Shown piece after piece: positions 37,249-45,796 of a DNA stretch of 64,000 bases. The translations under genes and the position numbers were made by a program. The first letter of the stretch is position 1; each line of letters begins with the position of its first letter. The notes below the pieces were generated by a model. It was not told the DNA's origin. It saw only the letters and a list, made by a program, of their open reading frames with translations, and made no database searches. Source of the stretch: Bradyrhizobium sp. sGM-13 (GTDB taxonomy: Bacteria > Pseudomonadota > Alphaproteobacteria > Rhizobiales > Xanthobacteraceae); the NCBI RefSeq assembly GCF_018398875.1, contig NZ_JAGWDK010000011.1:186001-250000 (forward strand). The letters run 5' to 3'.

Positions 37249-37938
37249 ATGCAAGACCGCGAGCCGAATACCGCTGAAAGCATCTTGTCGGGGAATGTGG
37301 TTGACGGCCGAGGGCCGGAGCAGCCAGCGAACTCGTGGGATTTTCTCAGGCTCGATCGCGATGACGTATTGGTGGTGCGGGAGTCATTTCGCGACCGGGC
37401 GCGCAACAGGTTGCTGGTCAGCGTGGCCGTGGCGGCCAGCTTTGGGTTGGGATGGGCGGGCGGCCTGAGCTGGCCCGAGTTGGCAGGCACGATCGGCCTT
37501 GAAACCGTTGCGCAGAAAGAAGCGCCCGCGCCGCGCATTGCTGAAGCACGGTCGAGCGGCAGAAGCGAAGGCACCCGGAAGACCGCATCCGCCTCGGACT
37601 CGCCCGCCATCGTCGGAAGCATTCCCAAGCCGTCCGCCGTGTTGTCGGCCGGTGCACGCCCGTCTGCGGGCCCTGCCTCGCAGGCAAATGCGAGCCCGTC
37701 GGCGATTGCGATGCGGCCGCAGCCTTTGGTGGCGGCGCCGGAAACCAAGCCGACGACCATTTCCGGCTGGACGGTTGTCGATGTTCGGGATGGCACCGCC
37801 GTTCTCGAAGGTCCCGACGGTATCAGGATGGCCGCGCGCGGCGACACCATTCCCGGAATCGGACGCGTCGAATCGATCGTGCGCTGGGGCGGCCGCTGGG
37901 TCGTTGCCACCGCCAGCGGCCTGATTGCGACCCCCTGA
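37249..37938 (+). CDS. bitopic membrane protein with a C-terminal beta-rich domain, unknown function
   Basis: The 229-residue protein has an N-terminal cytoplasmic part (NSWDFLRLDRDDVLVVRESF), one transmembrane helix (LLVSVAVAASFGLGWAGGLS, about residues 55-74), a Ser/Ala/Pro-rich linker (about 95-165) and a compact C-terminal domain. The domain reads SGWTVVDVRDGTAVLEGPDG then GDTIPGIGRVESIVRWGGRW. The layout recalls bitopic GspC/PilP-like proteins, but I see no conserved secretion neighbour, so this is only a resemblance. Confidence 0.65.
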   Translation: MQDREPNTAESILSGNVVDGRGPEQPANSWDFLRLDRDDVLVVRESFRDRARNRLLVSVAVAASFGLGWAGGLSWPELAGTIGLETVAQKEAPAPRIAEARSSGRSEGTRKTASASDSPAIVGSIPKPSAVLSAGARPSAGPASQANASPSAIAMRPQPLVAAPETKPTTISGWTVVDVRDGTAVLEGPDGIRMAARGDTIPGIGRVESIVRWGGRWVVATASGLIATP

Positions 37939-37951
37939 CTGAATTCCCGAC

Positions 37952-38365
37952 CTAGTTCGTGTTGATGCGGAAGCGCAGCGTCTTTGCGCCGACGAACGAC
38001 ACGAAATCGCCCTGCCGCTTCCAGGTGCCCGCCTCGGCGAGCGCTGCGATCAATTCGTCATCCTGCTGCGCGCGATCCAGCGGACAGGGCCGGTTCTCCA
38101 TCGGGCCGTGAACGAAGATCACGGTATTGCCGGCCACCGAGAACTGGCCCTTGCCGCCCTTGCACCAGAGTTCCAGCACCACCTCGCCCTTGTCCCCGAT
38201 CTCGAGATTGGGAATCCGCTTCGACCCGCGCTGACGATCCAGGTCGAGTGTCATTTCCGAGCCGAACGGAAAGCCGTTCTCGGCCCTGACCGGGCTGAGA
38301 TGAAGTGCTGCGGTGATCAGCAGAATTGATGCCGCCGGCTTCGACATGCGCGCGAATGAAATCAT
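37952..38365 (-). CDS. exported META/HslJ-like domain protein
   Basis: The 137-residue protein has a signal peptide (ASILLITAALHLSPVRAENG region). The mature part (GFPFGSEMTLDLDRQRGSKR, PNLEIGDKGEVVLELWCKGG, FVHGPMENRPCPLDRAQQDD, GTWKRQGDFVSFVGAKTLRF) resembles the META/HslJ-like fold by its final motif order. The ATG at 38365 has GAGAGG 5 bases upstream; the longer open frame to 38410 is not needed. Function is unknown. Confidence 0.65.
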   Translation of the reverse strand: MISFARMSKPAASILLITAALHLSPVRAENGFPFGSEMTLDLDRQRGSKRIPNLEIGDKGEVVLELWCKGGKGQFSVAGNTVIFVHGPMENRPCPLDRAQQDDELIAALAEAGTWKRQGDFVSFVGAKTLRFRINTN

Positions 38366-38626
38366 GCAACCTCTCAAACGTCCGACACTGCGCGCCGTTC
38401 TATTGAACAACGATGTGATTGGCTAGCTGCCCGGCACGGCGAATTCGGCACTGCCGAAATCACTCACATCCTCGCGAAGTGGTCTCCCGGCCCGCGATGC
38501 CAGGGTTGACTTCAACACCCGGACACGCCAACGCTGACCGCGGCACCCCGTGTGGCCTAGCCCCGTAAAATCACCAATTGTCCCGATTTTTCAGGCCTTT
38601 GAGGCCCTCCCCGGAGACGGCAATCT

Positions 38627-40369
38627 GTGAAAAACATTCGCTCGACGCTCGCCGCCGTATGGCGCATCTCCGCGCCCTATTTCCGTTCCGAAGACAAATG
38701 GGCCGGCCGTGGTCTGCTGGCCGCGGTCATCGTGATCGAGCTTGCGATCGTCGGCATCAACGTCCTGATCAATCAATGGAATGCCCGCTTCTACAACGCG
38801 CTGCAGGATCGCAACTGGGACTCCTTCGTCAGCGAGATCATCTATTTCTGCGTCGTTGTCAGCATCTTTGTCGTGCTGGCGGTCTATCAGCTCTATCTCA
38901 ATCAGTGGCTGCAGATCCGCTGGCGGCGCTGGATGACCGCGCAATATCTCGGTGACTGGCTGCATCAGGCCAATCACTACCGGATGCAGCTTCAGGGCGA
39001 CGCGGCCGACAACCCCGACCAGCGCATGACCGACGACGTCAAGCTGTTCGTCGATCGCACCCTCAACATTGGCCTGGGATTGCTGAACTCGATCGTTACG
39101 CTGGCATCCTTTGTCGGCATACTCTGGGCCCTTTCGAACGCCGCGCCGCTGCATCTGTTTGGTCAGGACTTTGCGATTCCAGGCTACCTGGTCTGGGGCG
39201 CATTGATCTATTCGGTGCTCGGCACCATCCTGACCCATCTGATCGGCTGGCCGCTGGTGGGCCTCGATTTCCGGCAGCAGCAATATGAAGCGGATTTTCG
39301 GTTCAATCTGGTACGCGTGCGCGAAAATTCCGAGCAGATCGCGCTGCTGCACGGTGAGCAGGCCGAGCGTGAGCGCCTGCTCGTTCGCTTCGGACGCGTG
39401 GTGGAGAACTGGCTCGGCATCATGAGCCGGACCAAGAAGATTACGGCATTCACGGCGAGCTACAATCAGGCTTCAGTGGTCTTCCCCTACGTGCTGGTGG
39501 CACCGGCCTATTTCGCGGAGAAGATTCAGCTCGGCGGCATGATGCAAACCGCATCGGCGTTTTCGAACGTGCAGGGCGCGCTGTCGTTCTTCATCACCAT
39601 CTACCGCCAGTTGGCGGAGTGGCAGGCGGTGATCAACCGCCTCGACGGGTTCGAGGCGGGGATCGTGGCGGCGCGCGAACTCACCACCCGCGACGACCGG
39701 ATTCACGTCGTCAGAGCGGGCGGAGGCGCCATCGACCTCAAGGCTTTGACGCTGCGTCTGCCGAACGGAGCGCCGCTGGTGAACGCAGATGGATTCAGCT
39801 TGCGCAGGGGCGAGCGCACGCTGGTGACCGGCCCGTCCGGCTCCGGCAAATCCACGCTGTTCCGCGCCATCGCCGGCATCTGGCCGTTCGGCTCCGGCTC
39901 GATCACCGCGCCTGCCGGGGCGACCTTGATGATGCTGCCGCAGCGGCCGTATTTCCCGACCGGAACGCTACGGGCTGCGGTCGAATACCCGGCCAAGGAA
40001 GGGGTGTTCACGACCGGCCAGATCAGCCAGACGCTCGAATTGGTGGGATTGCCGAAGCTCGCGTCGCAACTCGATGAACACGGGCACTGGAATCGGACGC
40101 TGTCGCTCGGCGAACAGCAGCGACTTGGATTGGCGCGGGCGCTGTTGCATGTGCCGCAATACCTGTTTCTCGACGAGGCGACGGCGTCACTCGACGAACC
40201 TTCGGAAGCGGCGCTGTATCGCCTGCTCGAAGCTAAATTGCCGGCGACTACCATCATCTCGATCGGCCATCGTTCGACGCTCGATGTCTTCCATGATCGC
40301 AACGTCGTGCTTGCCCGAGCGGGAGACGGATTCGCGCTGCAGGACAACAAGAGCGCCGCTGCGTCGTAG
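38627..40369 (+). CDS. SbmA/BacA-like ABC transporter with fused ATPase domain (YddA/BclA type)
   Basis: The 580-residue fused half-transporter has six transmembrane helices in the first ~340 residues (the SbmA_BacA-like domain, with PLVGLDFRQQQYEADFRFNL). A C-terminal nucleotide-binding domain follows, with Walker A GPSGSGKSTLFRAIAG, signature LSLGEQQRLGLARALL, Walker B YLFLDEATASLDE and the His switch SIGHRSTL. This family includes YddA and Bradyrhizobium BclA, which exports or protects against plant NCR peptides in nodules. Which of the two this is cannot be settled by reading. Confidence 0.85.
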   Translation: MKNIRSTLAAVWRISAPYFRSEDKWAGRGLLAAVIVIELAIVGINVLINQWNARFYNALQDRNWDSFVSEIIYFCVVVSIFVVLAVYQLYLNQWLQIRWRRWMTAQYLGDWLHQANHYRMQLQGDAADNPDQRMTDDVKLFVDRTLNIGLGLLNSIVTLASFVGILWALSNAAPLHLFGQDFAIPGYLVWGALIYSVLGTILTHLIGWPLVGLDFRQQQYEADFRFNLVRVRENSEQIALLHGEQAERERLLVRFGRVVENWLGIMSRTKKITAFTASYNQASVVFPYVLVAPAYFAEKIQLGGMMQTASAFSNVQGALSFFITIYRQLAEWQAVINRLDGFEAGIVAARELTTRDDRIHVVRAGGGAIDLKALTLRLPNGAPLVNADGFSLRRGERTLVTGPSGSGKSTLFRAIAGIWPFGSGSITAPAGATLMMLPQRPYFPTGTLRAAVEYPAKEGVFTTGQISQTLELVGLPKLASQLDEHGHWNRTLSLGEQQRLGLARALLHVPQYLFLDEATASLDEPSEAALYRLLEAKLPATTIISIGHRSTLDVFHDRNVVLARAGDGFALQDNKSAAAS

Positions 40370-40385
40370 CCATGTAGCCCGTTTC

Positions 40386-40898
40386 CTACAACCAGCGCCG
40401 CGGCCATGGCTGGCGGCGCACCCAGCGGTGCCAAACCCAGGAGAAGGCGGTCAACAGCAGCGCGCCGGCCAGCACCGGCGCGAGCAGGAACGTCCAGGGC
40501 AGATTGCCTGAGACCACCAGCAGCGGATTGATGCCTGCCGGCGGGTGGAAGGTCCCGGTGACGTACATCGCCAGGATCGAAAGGCCGACGGCGGCGGCCG
40601 CTGCCCAGGCCTGCGGTCCGGTCAGCTTCAGCACCGCGAGGCCGACCAGGGCCGACACCACATGACCGCCGATCAGGGCGCGCGGCTGCGCCGGCGCCAC
40701 GTCAGGCGATCCGATCACCAGCACGATCGAAGTGGCGAACGGAATCACCGCGAGCGGATAATGCGCGGCGAACGAAAGCCACTCCATGATGCCGATGGCA
40801 ATCGCGCCGCCGAGGCCCGCGACCGCGCCGGCCAGAATGTTGCGGTGATCGTTGCGGGAGATCGCCCGATACGCCGCGCGCCGCCAATCCCGTTTCAT
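40386..40898 (-). CDS. HPP family integral membrane protein
   Basis: The 170-residue membrane protein has four hydrophobic helices. The eponymous motif is seen in GTFHPPAGINPLLVV near residue 120, with ATSIVLVIGSPDVAPAQPR also matching the family. HPP-family members have been linked to nitrite transport in plants and cyanobacteria; other functions may exist. The gene is convergent with the ABC exporter, 16 bases away. Confidence 0.85.
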   Translation of the reverse strand: MKRDWRRAAYRAISRNDHRNILAGAVAGLGGAIAIGIMEWLSFAAHYPLAVIPFATSIVLVIGSPDVAPAQPRALIGGHVVSALVGLAVLKLTGPQAWAAAAAVGLSILAMYVTGTFHPPAGINPLLVVSGNLPWTFLLAPVLAGALLLTAFSWVWHRWVRRQPWPRRWL

Positions 40899-40908
40899 CT
40901 GCGCTACC

Positions 40909-40942
40909 CAAAAGAAAAGGGCGGCAGATCGCTCTGCCGCCC
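40909..40942 (-). terminator. rho-independent terminator of the porin gene
   Basis: On the minus strand a perfect 10-base stem (GGGCGGCAGA with TCTGCCGCCC, loop of 4) is followed by CTTTTCTTTT, about 20 bases past the porin stop. Confidence 0.93.
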
Positions 40943-40964
40943 CCTCGTCTTCGACAGGAAGATC

Positions 40965-41978
40965 TTACTTCAGGTTGGTCATCGCGGTCAGGTCAGCCGA
41001 CAGCTTGACGATGCCGGCGGCGCCGCACCAGTTCGAACCGACGCCCGACGGATTGATCGGGGTGACGAAGGTACCGCTCGAGACGGTGAGATTGCCGCGG
41101 GCGCTGAAGTCGCTGGTGAAGGCGTTGCAATCACCCTTCGACAGGTCGGTGTCGGAGTAACGGAAGTCCAGCGTGAACACCTTGTAGGTGAAGCCGATGC
41201 CGATATTCCAGGTGTTGTAGTCGGCATAGTTGATGCCGTTCGGGAAGATCGCGGTGCCATAGAACGAGTCCGAGGTGCCCAGCCACTGGCGGCCGAATTC
41301 ACCCGACACATACATGCCGATGCCGCTGGCGCCGAACCAGGTGCTCGGCGCAATCGCCTTGCCGACGATCGAAGCGTAGGTGCCTTCGGCGCCGCTGTTG
41401 AGGAAGCTCGGCGTATAATAGGCGTTGCCGCCCAGCGAGAAGTTGTCGTTGAAGGTGTAGTTCACCTTGCCATAGACCTCGAAGAAGCTGAGGTCCTTCT
41501 TGATGACGTTGGTGTTGAGCAGAGCGTTCTGCTGACATTCGAGGCTGAGCGGATTGCCCGCGAAATCGGTCGTAACGCCGCCACCGTAGTGGCAGGTGCC
41601 GCCCGGATACATGTAGCCCCAGGCGCCGACGTCGACGGCGAAAGCGCCAAACGTCGCGCGGACACCGCCGTAGGCGTCAACTTCAGCCGCGGCACGGTTG
41701 GGGAAGGAGATGCTCGCGGCACCCAGGCCGACATAGAGCTGGAGGTCCTTGGTGACGTTGTAGCGGGGCTCGAAATAGGCGTTGACCGAGGGCTTGTGAT
41801 TGGACTGGGTGATGCCGCGGAAGATGTAGTCGTTGGTGATCCCGGCGCCGAAGGCAATATCCCAGGGATCGAACGCGACCGGCGGCGGCGCCTTGAGGGC
41901 CTTCATCCGCAGATCCGCGGCGAGAGCCGAACCGGACACCATTGCCAGCGCCGTTGCTAACAAAGCCACTTTCTTCAT
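40965..41978 (-). CDS. TorF-type putative outer-membrane porin
   Basis: The ~337-residue protein has a signal peptide (MKKVALLATALAMVSGSALA) and a beta-barrel-like mature part of the TorF/CHP02001 family. Seen are FGAGITNDYIFRGITQSNHK at the start, FEPRYNVTKDLQLYVGLGAA, and regularly spaced YGKVNYTFND and IGIGFTYKVFTLDFRYSDTD strands. It ends with aromatic-rich strands typical of outer-membrane proteins. GGGGATCGAT precedes the ATG at 41978. Its substrate is unknown, and it is a single gene with its own terminator. Confidence 0.85.
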   Translation of the reverse strand: MKKVALLATALAMVSGSALAADLRMKALKAPPPVAFDPWDIAFGAGITNDYIFRGITQSNHKPSVNAYFEPRYNVTKDLQLYVGLGAASISFPNRAAAEVDAYGGVRATFGAFAVDVGAWGYMYPGGTCHYGGGVTTDFAGNPLSLECQQNALLNTNVIKKDLSFFEVYGKVNYTFNDNFSLGGNAYYTPSFLNSGAEGTYASIVGKAIAPSTWFGASGIGMYVSGEFGRQWLGTSDSFYGTAIFPNGINYADYNTWNIGIGFTYKVFTLDFRYSDTDLSKGDCNAFTSDFSARGNLTVSSGTFVTPINPSGVGSNWCGAAGIVKLSADLTAMTNLK

Positions 41979-42288
41979 ATCGATCCCCATCACCCTTCTT
42001 GACAGTCCAGCTCCGGCGCCCCCCGGGCAAGCGATAACCGACTGCGGCCAAATGTCTTAACGTGGTCACAGAGTGGGCCGCGGCGTCATGGTCGTGAAGC
42101 AAAAAAGTCAAGCACGTGCCGCCTTTTTAGGCGTTTGGGACGTTTCCAGAAATGTTCTGGGCGTGTGTTGCATTCTCACAACAATTTCAGGGCTCCCGGC
42201 TTGCCCGGCAGCGTTCGGAATCGAAAAAGGCGGCACCGGTGACACACCGGAGAGCGGCTCTTACGAATCAGTCCTTTCGGTAGTCACA
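41979..42288. other. intergenic region upstream of the porin gene
   Basis: About 310 bases upstream of the porin start, lying between it and the terminator of the histone-like gene. No gene is visible. A promoter must lie here; no canonical pair stood out. A TGTTG...CAACA partial inverted repeat occurs near 42166-42184. Confidence 0.4.
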
Positions 42289-42321
42289 ACGAAAAAGCCG
42301 CAGCGGGTGGGACGCTGCGGC
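42289..42321 (-). terminator. rho-independent terminator of the histone-H1-like gene
   Basis: On the minus strand, a perfect GCCGCAGCG / CGCTGCGGC 9-base stem with a 7-base loop is followed by TTTTTCGTT, 31 bases past the stop. Confidence 0.92.
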
Positions 42322-42351
42322 CTCTCGAAATGTCCGGTCTCAGCGAACGAG

Positions 42352-42717
42352 CTAGTGCTGATCGCCGCCGCCGTTGGAGGAGCCCGATCCCCATGACGGA
42401 TTGGACGGCTCCGGAGAAGCCCAGCTCGGCGCAGGCGCCGGTTCGGGCTCCGTCATCGCCGGCTGCGGCTGGGGAGCGGCGGGCTTGGCAGCCGCCTTCC
42501 TTTTCTTGGCCGGGCTCTTCTTTGCGGTCTTTTTCGGTGCGGCGGCCTTTGACTTCTTGGCCGCCGTCTTGGCGGATTTCTTCGCCGACTTCTTGGCGCC
42601 CTTCTTCGCTGTTTTCTTGGCAGCCTTCTTCGCCGACTTCTTGGCGGACTTCTTCTTCGCCGCTACGGCCTTCTTGGCCTTCTTAGCCTTCTTCGCCTTC
42701 TTACTCTTCTTCGCCAT
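42352..42717 (-). CDS. histone-H1-like lysine/alanine-rich protein
   Basis: The 121-residue protein has an N-terminal ~70 residues of Lys/Ala repeats (MAKKSKKAKKAKKAKKAVAA, then KKSAKKSAKKAAKKTAKKGA and PKKTAKKSPAKKRKA). An acidic/neutral Pro/Ser/Gly-rich tail (QPQPAMTEPEPAPAPSWASP) follows. The pattern equals that of the eukaryote-H1-like C-termini and of bacterial HctA- or AlgP-like DNA-binding proteins. It is expected to bind DNA non-specifically. CAGGAGGACC lies before the ATG at 42717, an unusually strong ribosome-binding site. No globular domain is present. Confidence 0.82.
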   Translation of the reverse strand: MAKKSKKAKKAKKAKKAVAAKKKSAKKSAKKAAKKTAKKGAKKSAKKSAKTAAKKSKAAAPKKTAKKSPAKKRKAAAKPAAPQPQPAMTEPEPAPAPSWASPEPSNPSWGSGSSNGGGDQH

Positions 42718-42820
42718 CGTGGTCCTCCTGTTGCGCCTGTCCATGTCGAGCGCTTCGATAGTCCGCAGGCTAGACCGGGGCGACACTTCTTCGAAGTGCC
42801 CTCCCGCTCCATCCTTGTCT

Positions 42821-42919
42821 GGGCATGATCCCGGGCGAGACGCTTAGCGCGCCTGTCCCGACGAAAACCGGATGCCGATCCGCTGTCGACGCGCGGAGCA
42901 GGCCTTCCGGATCATGCCC
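42821..42919. repeat. inverted-repeat intergenic element
   Basis: GGGCATGATC at 42821-42830 and GATCATGCCC at 42910-42919 form a perfect 10-base inverted repeat about 80 bases apart. It lies between the histone-like gene and glcF. A shorter AGAGCATGATGAATT-like motif is found near 45592. Confidence 0.6.
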
Positions 42920-42932
42920 AAGGGCCGATCGA

Positions 42933-44243
42933 TCAATTCAATCCTGGCCTGGGACCTCCCGTCGCCCAATCGAGAAGCTCAATCGTGTGCACCACAGGAA
43001 CTGACGTACCGCCGGCAATTTGCACCATGCATCCAATATTGCCCGCAGCGATCATGTCCGGTTTGACTGTCGCAATGTTGGCGACCTTTCGATCGCGCAA
43101 CCTGCTCGCAATGTCGGGCTGGAGAATGTTGTAGGTCCCCGCCGAACCGCAACACAAATGGCTCTCAGGTACATCTTTCACCACGAATCCATTCTTGGAA
43201 AGCAATTCTTTCGGAAGGGCTGTGATTTTCTGTCCATGCTGCAGCGAACAGGCCGAGTGATAGGCCACCGTTACGTCGCCTTTCTGGCTCGATGGCGTGA
43301 GCGCGATGCCGGCGAGATACTCGGTGATATCCTTTGCCAGCGCAGAGATTTGCGCTGCAGGGCTAGCGAAATCGCGATCCTCGCGCAGCATGAAACCATA
43401 GTCCTTGATGACCGTGCCGCAGCCCGACGCCGTGATCAGGATGGCGTCGAGGCCGCCTTGTTCCGCTTCCGTTTTCCACACCTTGATGTTGGCGCGAGCC
43501 CGCGCCAGCGCGTCGCCGTCCTGCCCGAGGTGATGGGTGAGCGCGCCGCAGCATTGCTCGTCCCTGACCAGGACCACCTCGATGCCGTGGCGCGTCAGGA
43601 GATTGATGGCGGCCTGGTTGATGCGCGGCGCCAGCACCTGCTGGGCACAGCCCTGCAATAGGGCGACCCGCCCGCGCTTCTCGCCCTGGGCCGGAAACAC
43701 GCTGCCGCCCGAGGGGCCCGGCGGCGGAAGGCGTTTCGGCGCGAGCGCCAGCATCGCCTTGATTCGCCGCATCAGGCCGGGGGTCGCGGCCGCCTTCGCC
43801 GGCAGCAGGGCCGCGAACGGGCGGGCGAGCCGCGCCATGATCATGCTGGCGCGAAACAGCTCTGGCCGAGGCAGCACGAGCGCCAGCACCGCGCGCAAGG
43901 CCCGCTCGGCGAGCGGCCGCGAATAGTCGCGCTCGATCCGGACCCGCGCCTGATCGACCAGGTGCATGTAATGCACGCCGGACGGACAGGTCGTCATGCA
44001 GGCGAGGCAGGAAAGGCAGCGGTCGATGTGCTTGACCACCTCCGCCGTCGGCGGGCGGTCCTTTTCCAGCATCTCCTTGATCAGGTAGATGCGCCCGCGC
44101 GGGCTATCGAGCTCGTCGCCGAGCAGGACGTAAGTCGGACAGGTCGCGGTGCAGAAGCCGCAATGCACGCAGGCGCGCAGGATCTTGTCGGCTTCGGAGA
44201 TATCGGGATCGGCGAGCTGGGCCAGTGAGAATTCGGTTTTCAT
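42933..44243 (-). CDS. glcF: glycolate oxidase iron-sulfur subunit GlcF
   Basis: The ~436-residue subunit carries two [4Fe-4S] ferredoxin motifs (CVHCGFCTATCP near residue 25 and CLSCLACMTTCPSGVHY near residue 76). Two CCG domains follow, with QCCGALTHHLGQ and LCCGSAGTYNILQPD. It passes electrons from GlcD/GlcE to the membrane quinone pool during glycolate oxidation to glyoxylate. The ATG overlaps the glcE stop by 4 bases. Gene order glcD-glcE-glcF is standard. Confidence 0.95.
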   Translation of the reverse strand: MKTEFSLAQLADPDISEADKILRACVHCGFCTATCPTYVLLGDELDSPRGRIYLIKEMLEKDRPPTAEVVKHIDRCLSCLACMTTCPSGVHYMHLVDQARVRIERDYSRPLAERALRAVLALVLPRPELFRASMIMARLARPFAALLPAKAAATPGLMRRIKAMLALAPKRLPPPGPSGGSVFPAQGEKRGRVALLQGCAQQVLAPRINQAAINLLTRHGIEVVLVRDEQCCGALTHHLGQDGDALARARANIKVWKTEAEQGGLDAILITASGCGTVIKDYGFMLREDRDFASPAAQISALAKDITEYLAGIALTPSSQKGDVTVAYHSACSLQHGQKITALPKELLSKNGFVVKDVPESHLCCGSAGTYNILQPDIASRLRDRKVANIATVKPDMIAAGNIGCMVQIAGGTSVPVVHTIELLDWATGGPRPGLN

Positions 44244-45478
44244 GACGCTGATACCCTCACCATCCGGCCGCGGTTGAGGATGATCTTCGGATCGAAGCTG
44301 TGGCGCACGCGCTCGCTCAGCGCGGCGATGCCGCCGGATTGCGGATGGAAGACGTCGACATTTTGCCTGATCTCTTCGGACGCGCGGATCAGCGACGCGT
44401 GGCCGCTGGCTGCCTCGACGCGCTGACGCACCATCGCGGTTAGCGCGTCCGGCTTGGGCGGCAACGCCGCCCAGATCAGGCCGCCGCCCCAATCATAGAT
44501 CACGTCGCCGCCGGTCTCGCGCGCCACCGCCTGCCCGAGCGCGCCGCCGGATGCCGGCGGACAGACGATCCGCCACACCGGCCAGGCGCCGAGCGCGCCG
44601 CTTGCGGCGAACGGTTCGACGTCGCGGATCGCGCTCCAGAGCGTTGCCGAGGCGGCGTCCTCAAGCATTTCCACCGACCCGAACGGCGCAAGCGTTTTGC
44701 CCAGCGAAGTGGCGCGATCCGCGACCGAAGCTGCGATGCCCTCAAGCCGCAACAGCGTGACCGCCCGCCCCTGAGAGGCAAAATCCGCAAGCGCGCCGGT
44801 CGCAGGGCGGAACGCCGAATTCGGCAGGTGCGCTGCGCCCGAGACGTCAAACGGCGAGCCGAGTGCTGTGGTCATCGCCCGGTTCGCGACCACATCGTCG
44901 AGGCCTGCGAGCACCAGCGTGCGCTCGCTCTCAGGCTTCGGCATCACCTTCAGCGTGACTTCGGTCATGACAGCCAGCGTGCCCCACGAGCCCGCCAGGA
45001 GCTTGCAGAGATCGTAGCCGGTGACGTTCTTCACCACCCGTCCGCCGGTCTTGAAGCTGTCGCCGAAGCCGGACACCGCATGCGCGCCCAGCAGGTGATC
45101 GCGGGCGCCGCCGGCCTTGATGCGGCGCGGACCGGCGAGACCTGAGCCGATCATGCCGCCGACCGTGCCGTTGCCGGATATGCCTGTCAGTGCCGACGTA
45201 TCGATCGGCTCGAAGGCGAATTGCTGGTTCTTGGAATCGATCAGCGACTGCACGTCGGCGAGCGGGGCACCGGCCTGCACCGTGATGATCAGCTCGTTCG
45301 GCTCATAGGCGCTGACGGCGTTCAGCGCCGACACATCGAGCACGGCATTGGTCGCCATCGGCTGGCCGATGCCACGCTTGGTGCCATGGCCGACGATCTC
45401 AAGCGGCTGCTCGCCGGCGATCGCCGCCCGCACGACCTCCTCGACGTCCTTGGCGTCACGTACTTTTAGCGTGTCCAC
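44240..45478 (-). CDS. glcE: glycolate oxidase FAD-binding subunit GlcE
   Basis: The 412-residue FAD-binding subunit shows IVGHGTKRGIGQPM, GISGNGTVGGMIGSGLAGPR, and VKNVTGYDLCKLLAGSWGTL, all PCMH-type FAD contacts. GTG at 45478 is chosen because AGGTG lies 5 bases upstream; the GTG at 45496 is less likely. It is separated from glcD by 318 bases that contain a palindromic repeat, and its stop overlaps the glcF start. Confidence 0.94.
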   Translation of the reverse strand: MDTLKVRDAKDVEEVVRAAIAGEQPLEIVGHGTKRGIGQPMATNAVLDVSALNAVSAYEPNELIITVQAGAPLADVQSLIDSKNQQFAFEPIDTSALTGISGNGTVGGMIGSGLAGPRRIKAGGARDHLLGAHAVSGFGDSFKTGGRVVKNVTGYDLCKLLAGSWGTLAVMTEVTLKVMPKPESERTLVLAGLDDVVANRAMTTALGSPFDVSGAAHLPNSAFRPATGALADFASQGRAVTLLRLEGIAASVADRATSLGKTLAPFGSVEMLEDAASATLWSAIRDVEPFAASGALGAWPVWRIVCPPASGGALGQAVARETGGDVIYDWGGGLIWAALPPKPDALTAMVRQRVEAASGHASLIRASEEIRQNVDVFHPQSGGIAALSERVRHSFDPKIILNRGRMVRVSAS

Positions 45479-45631
45479 GGCGCACCTGATTTGCACGCGC
45501 TGAAACGCGGTCTTCGTATCTCGCTCGTCAGCGCCCGGAGGGCGTGAGAGTCCCCTTCACGTCTGAGACCGACTTCGGAGTCCGTCGCTAGAGCATGATG
45601 AATTTTGGTTAGATCGGTCTGGCCGCGCTTT

Positions 45632-45749
45632 ACCTCTCCCGCTTGCGGGGGAGGTCGGCGCGAAGCGCCGGGTGGGGGTTCTCTCCACTCCGGCAGTGTC
45701 GCCCGCGGAGACACCCCCACCCCGACCCTCCCCCGCAAGCGGGAGAGGG
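45632..45749. repeat. palindromic intergenic repeat, family G, between glcD and glcE
   Basis: CCTCTCCCGCTTGCGGGGGA at the left and TCCCCCGCAAGCGGGAGAGG at the right, with GGTGGGGGT / ACCCCCACC and an inner palindrome. It interrupts an otherwise tight glcDEF operon. Confidence 0.88.
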
Positions 45750-45796
45750 AGCGCACCCTATCCGTGGTCGCAATCAACTCCAATTTCATCATGCTT

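Noticed and set aside
40545..41960. 471-residue frame antisense to the HPP and porin genes
   Set aside because: Spans two real genes with clear signals on the other strand.
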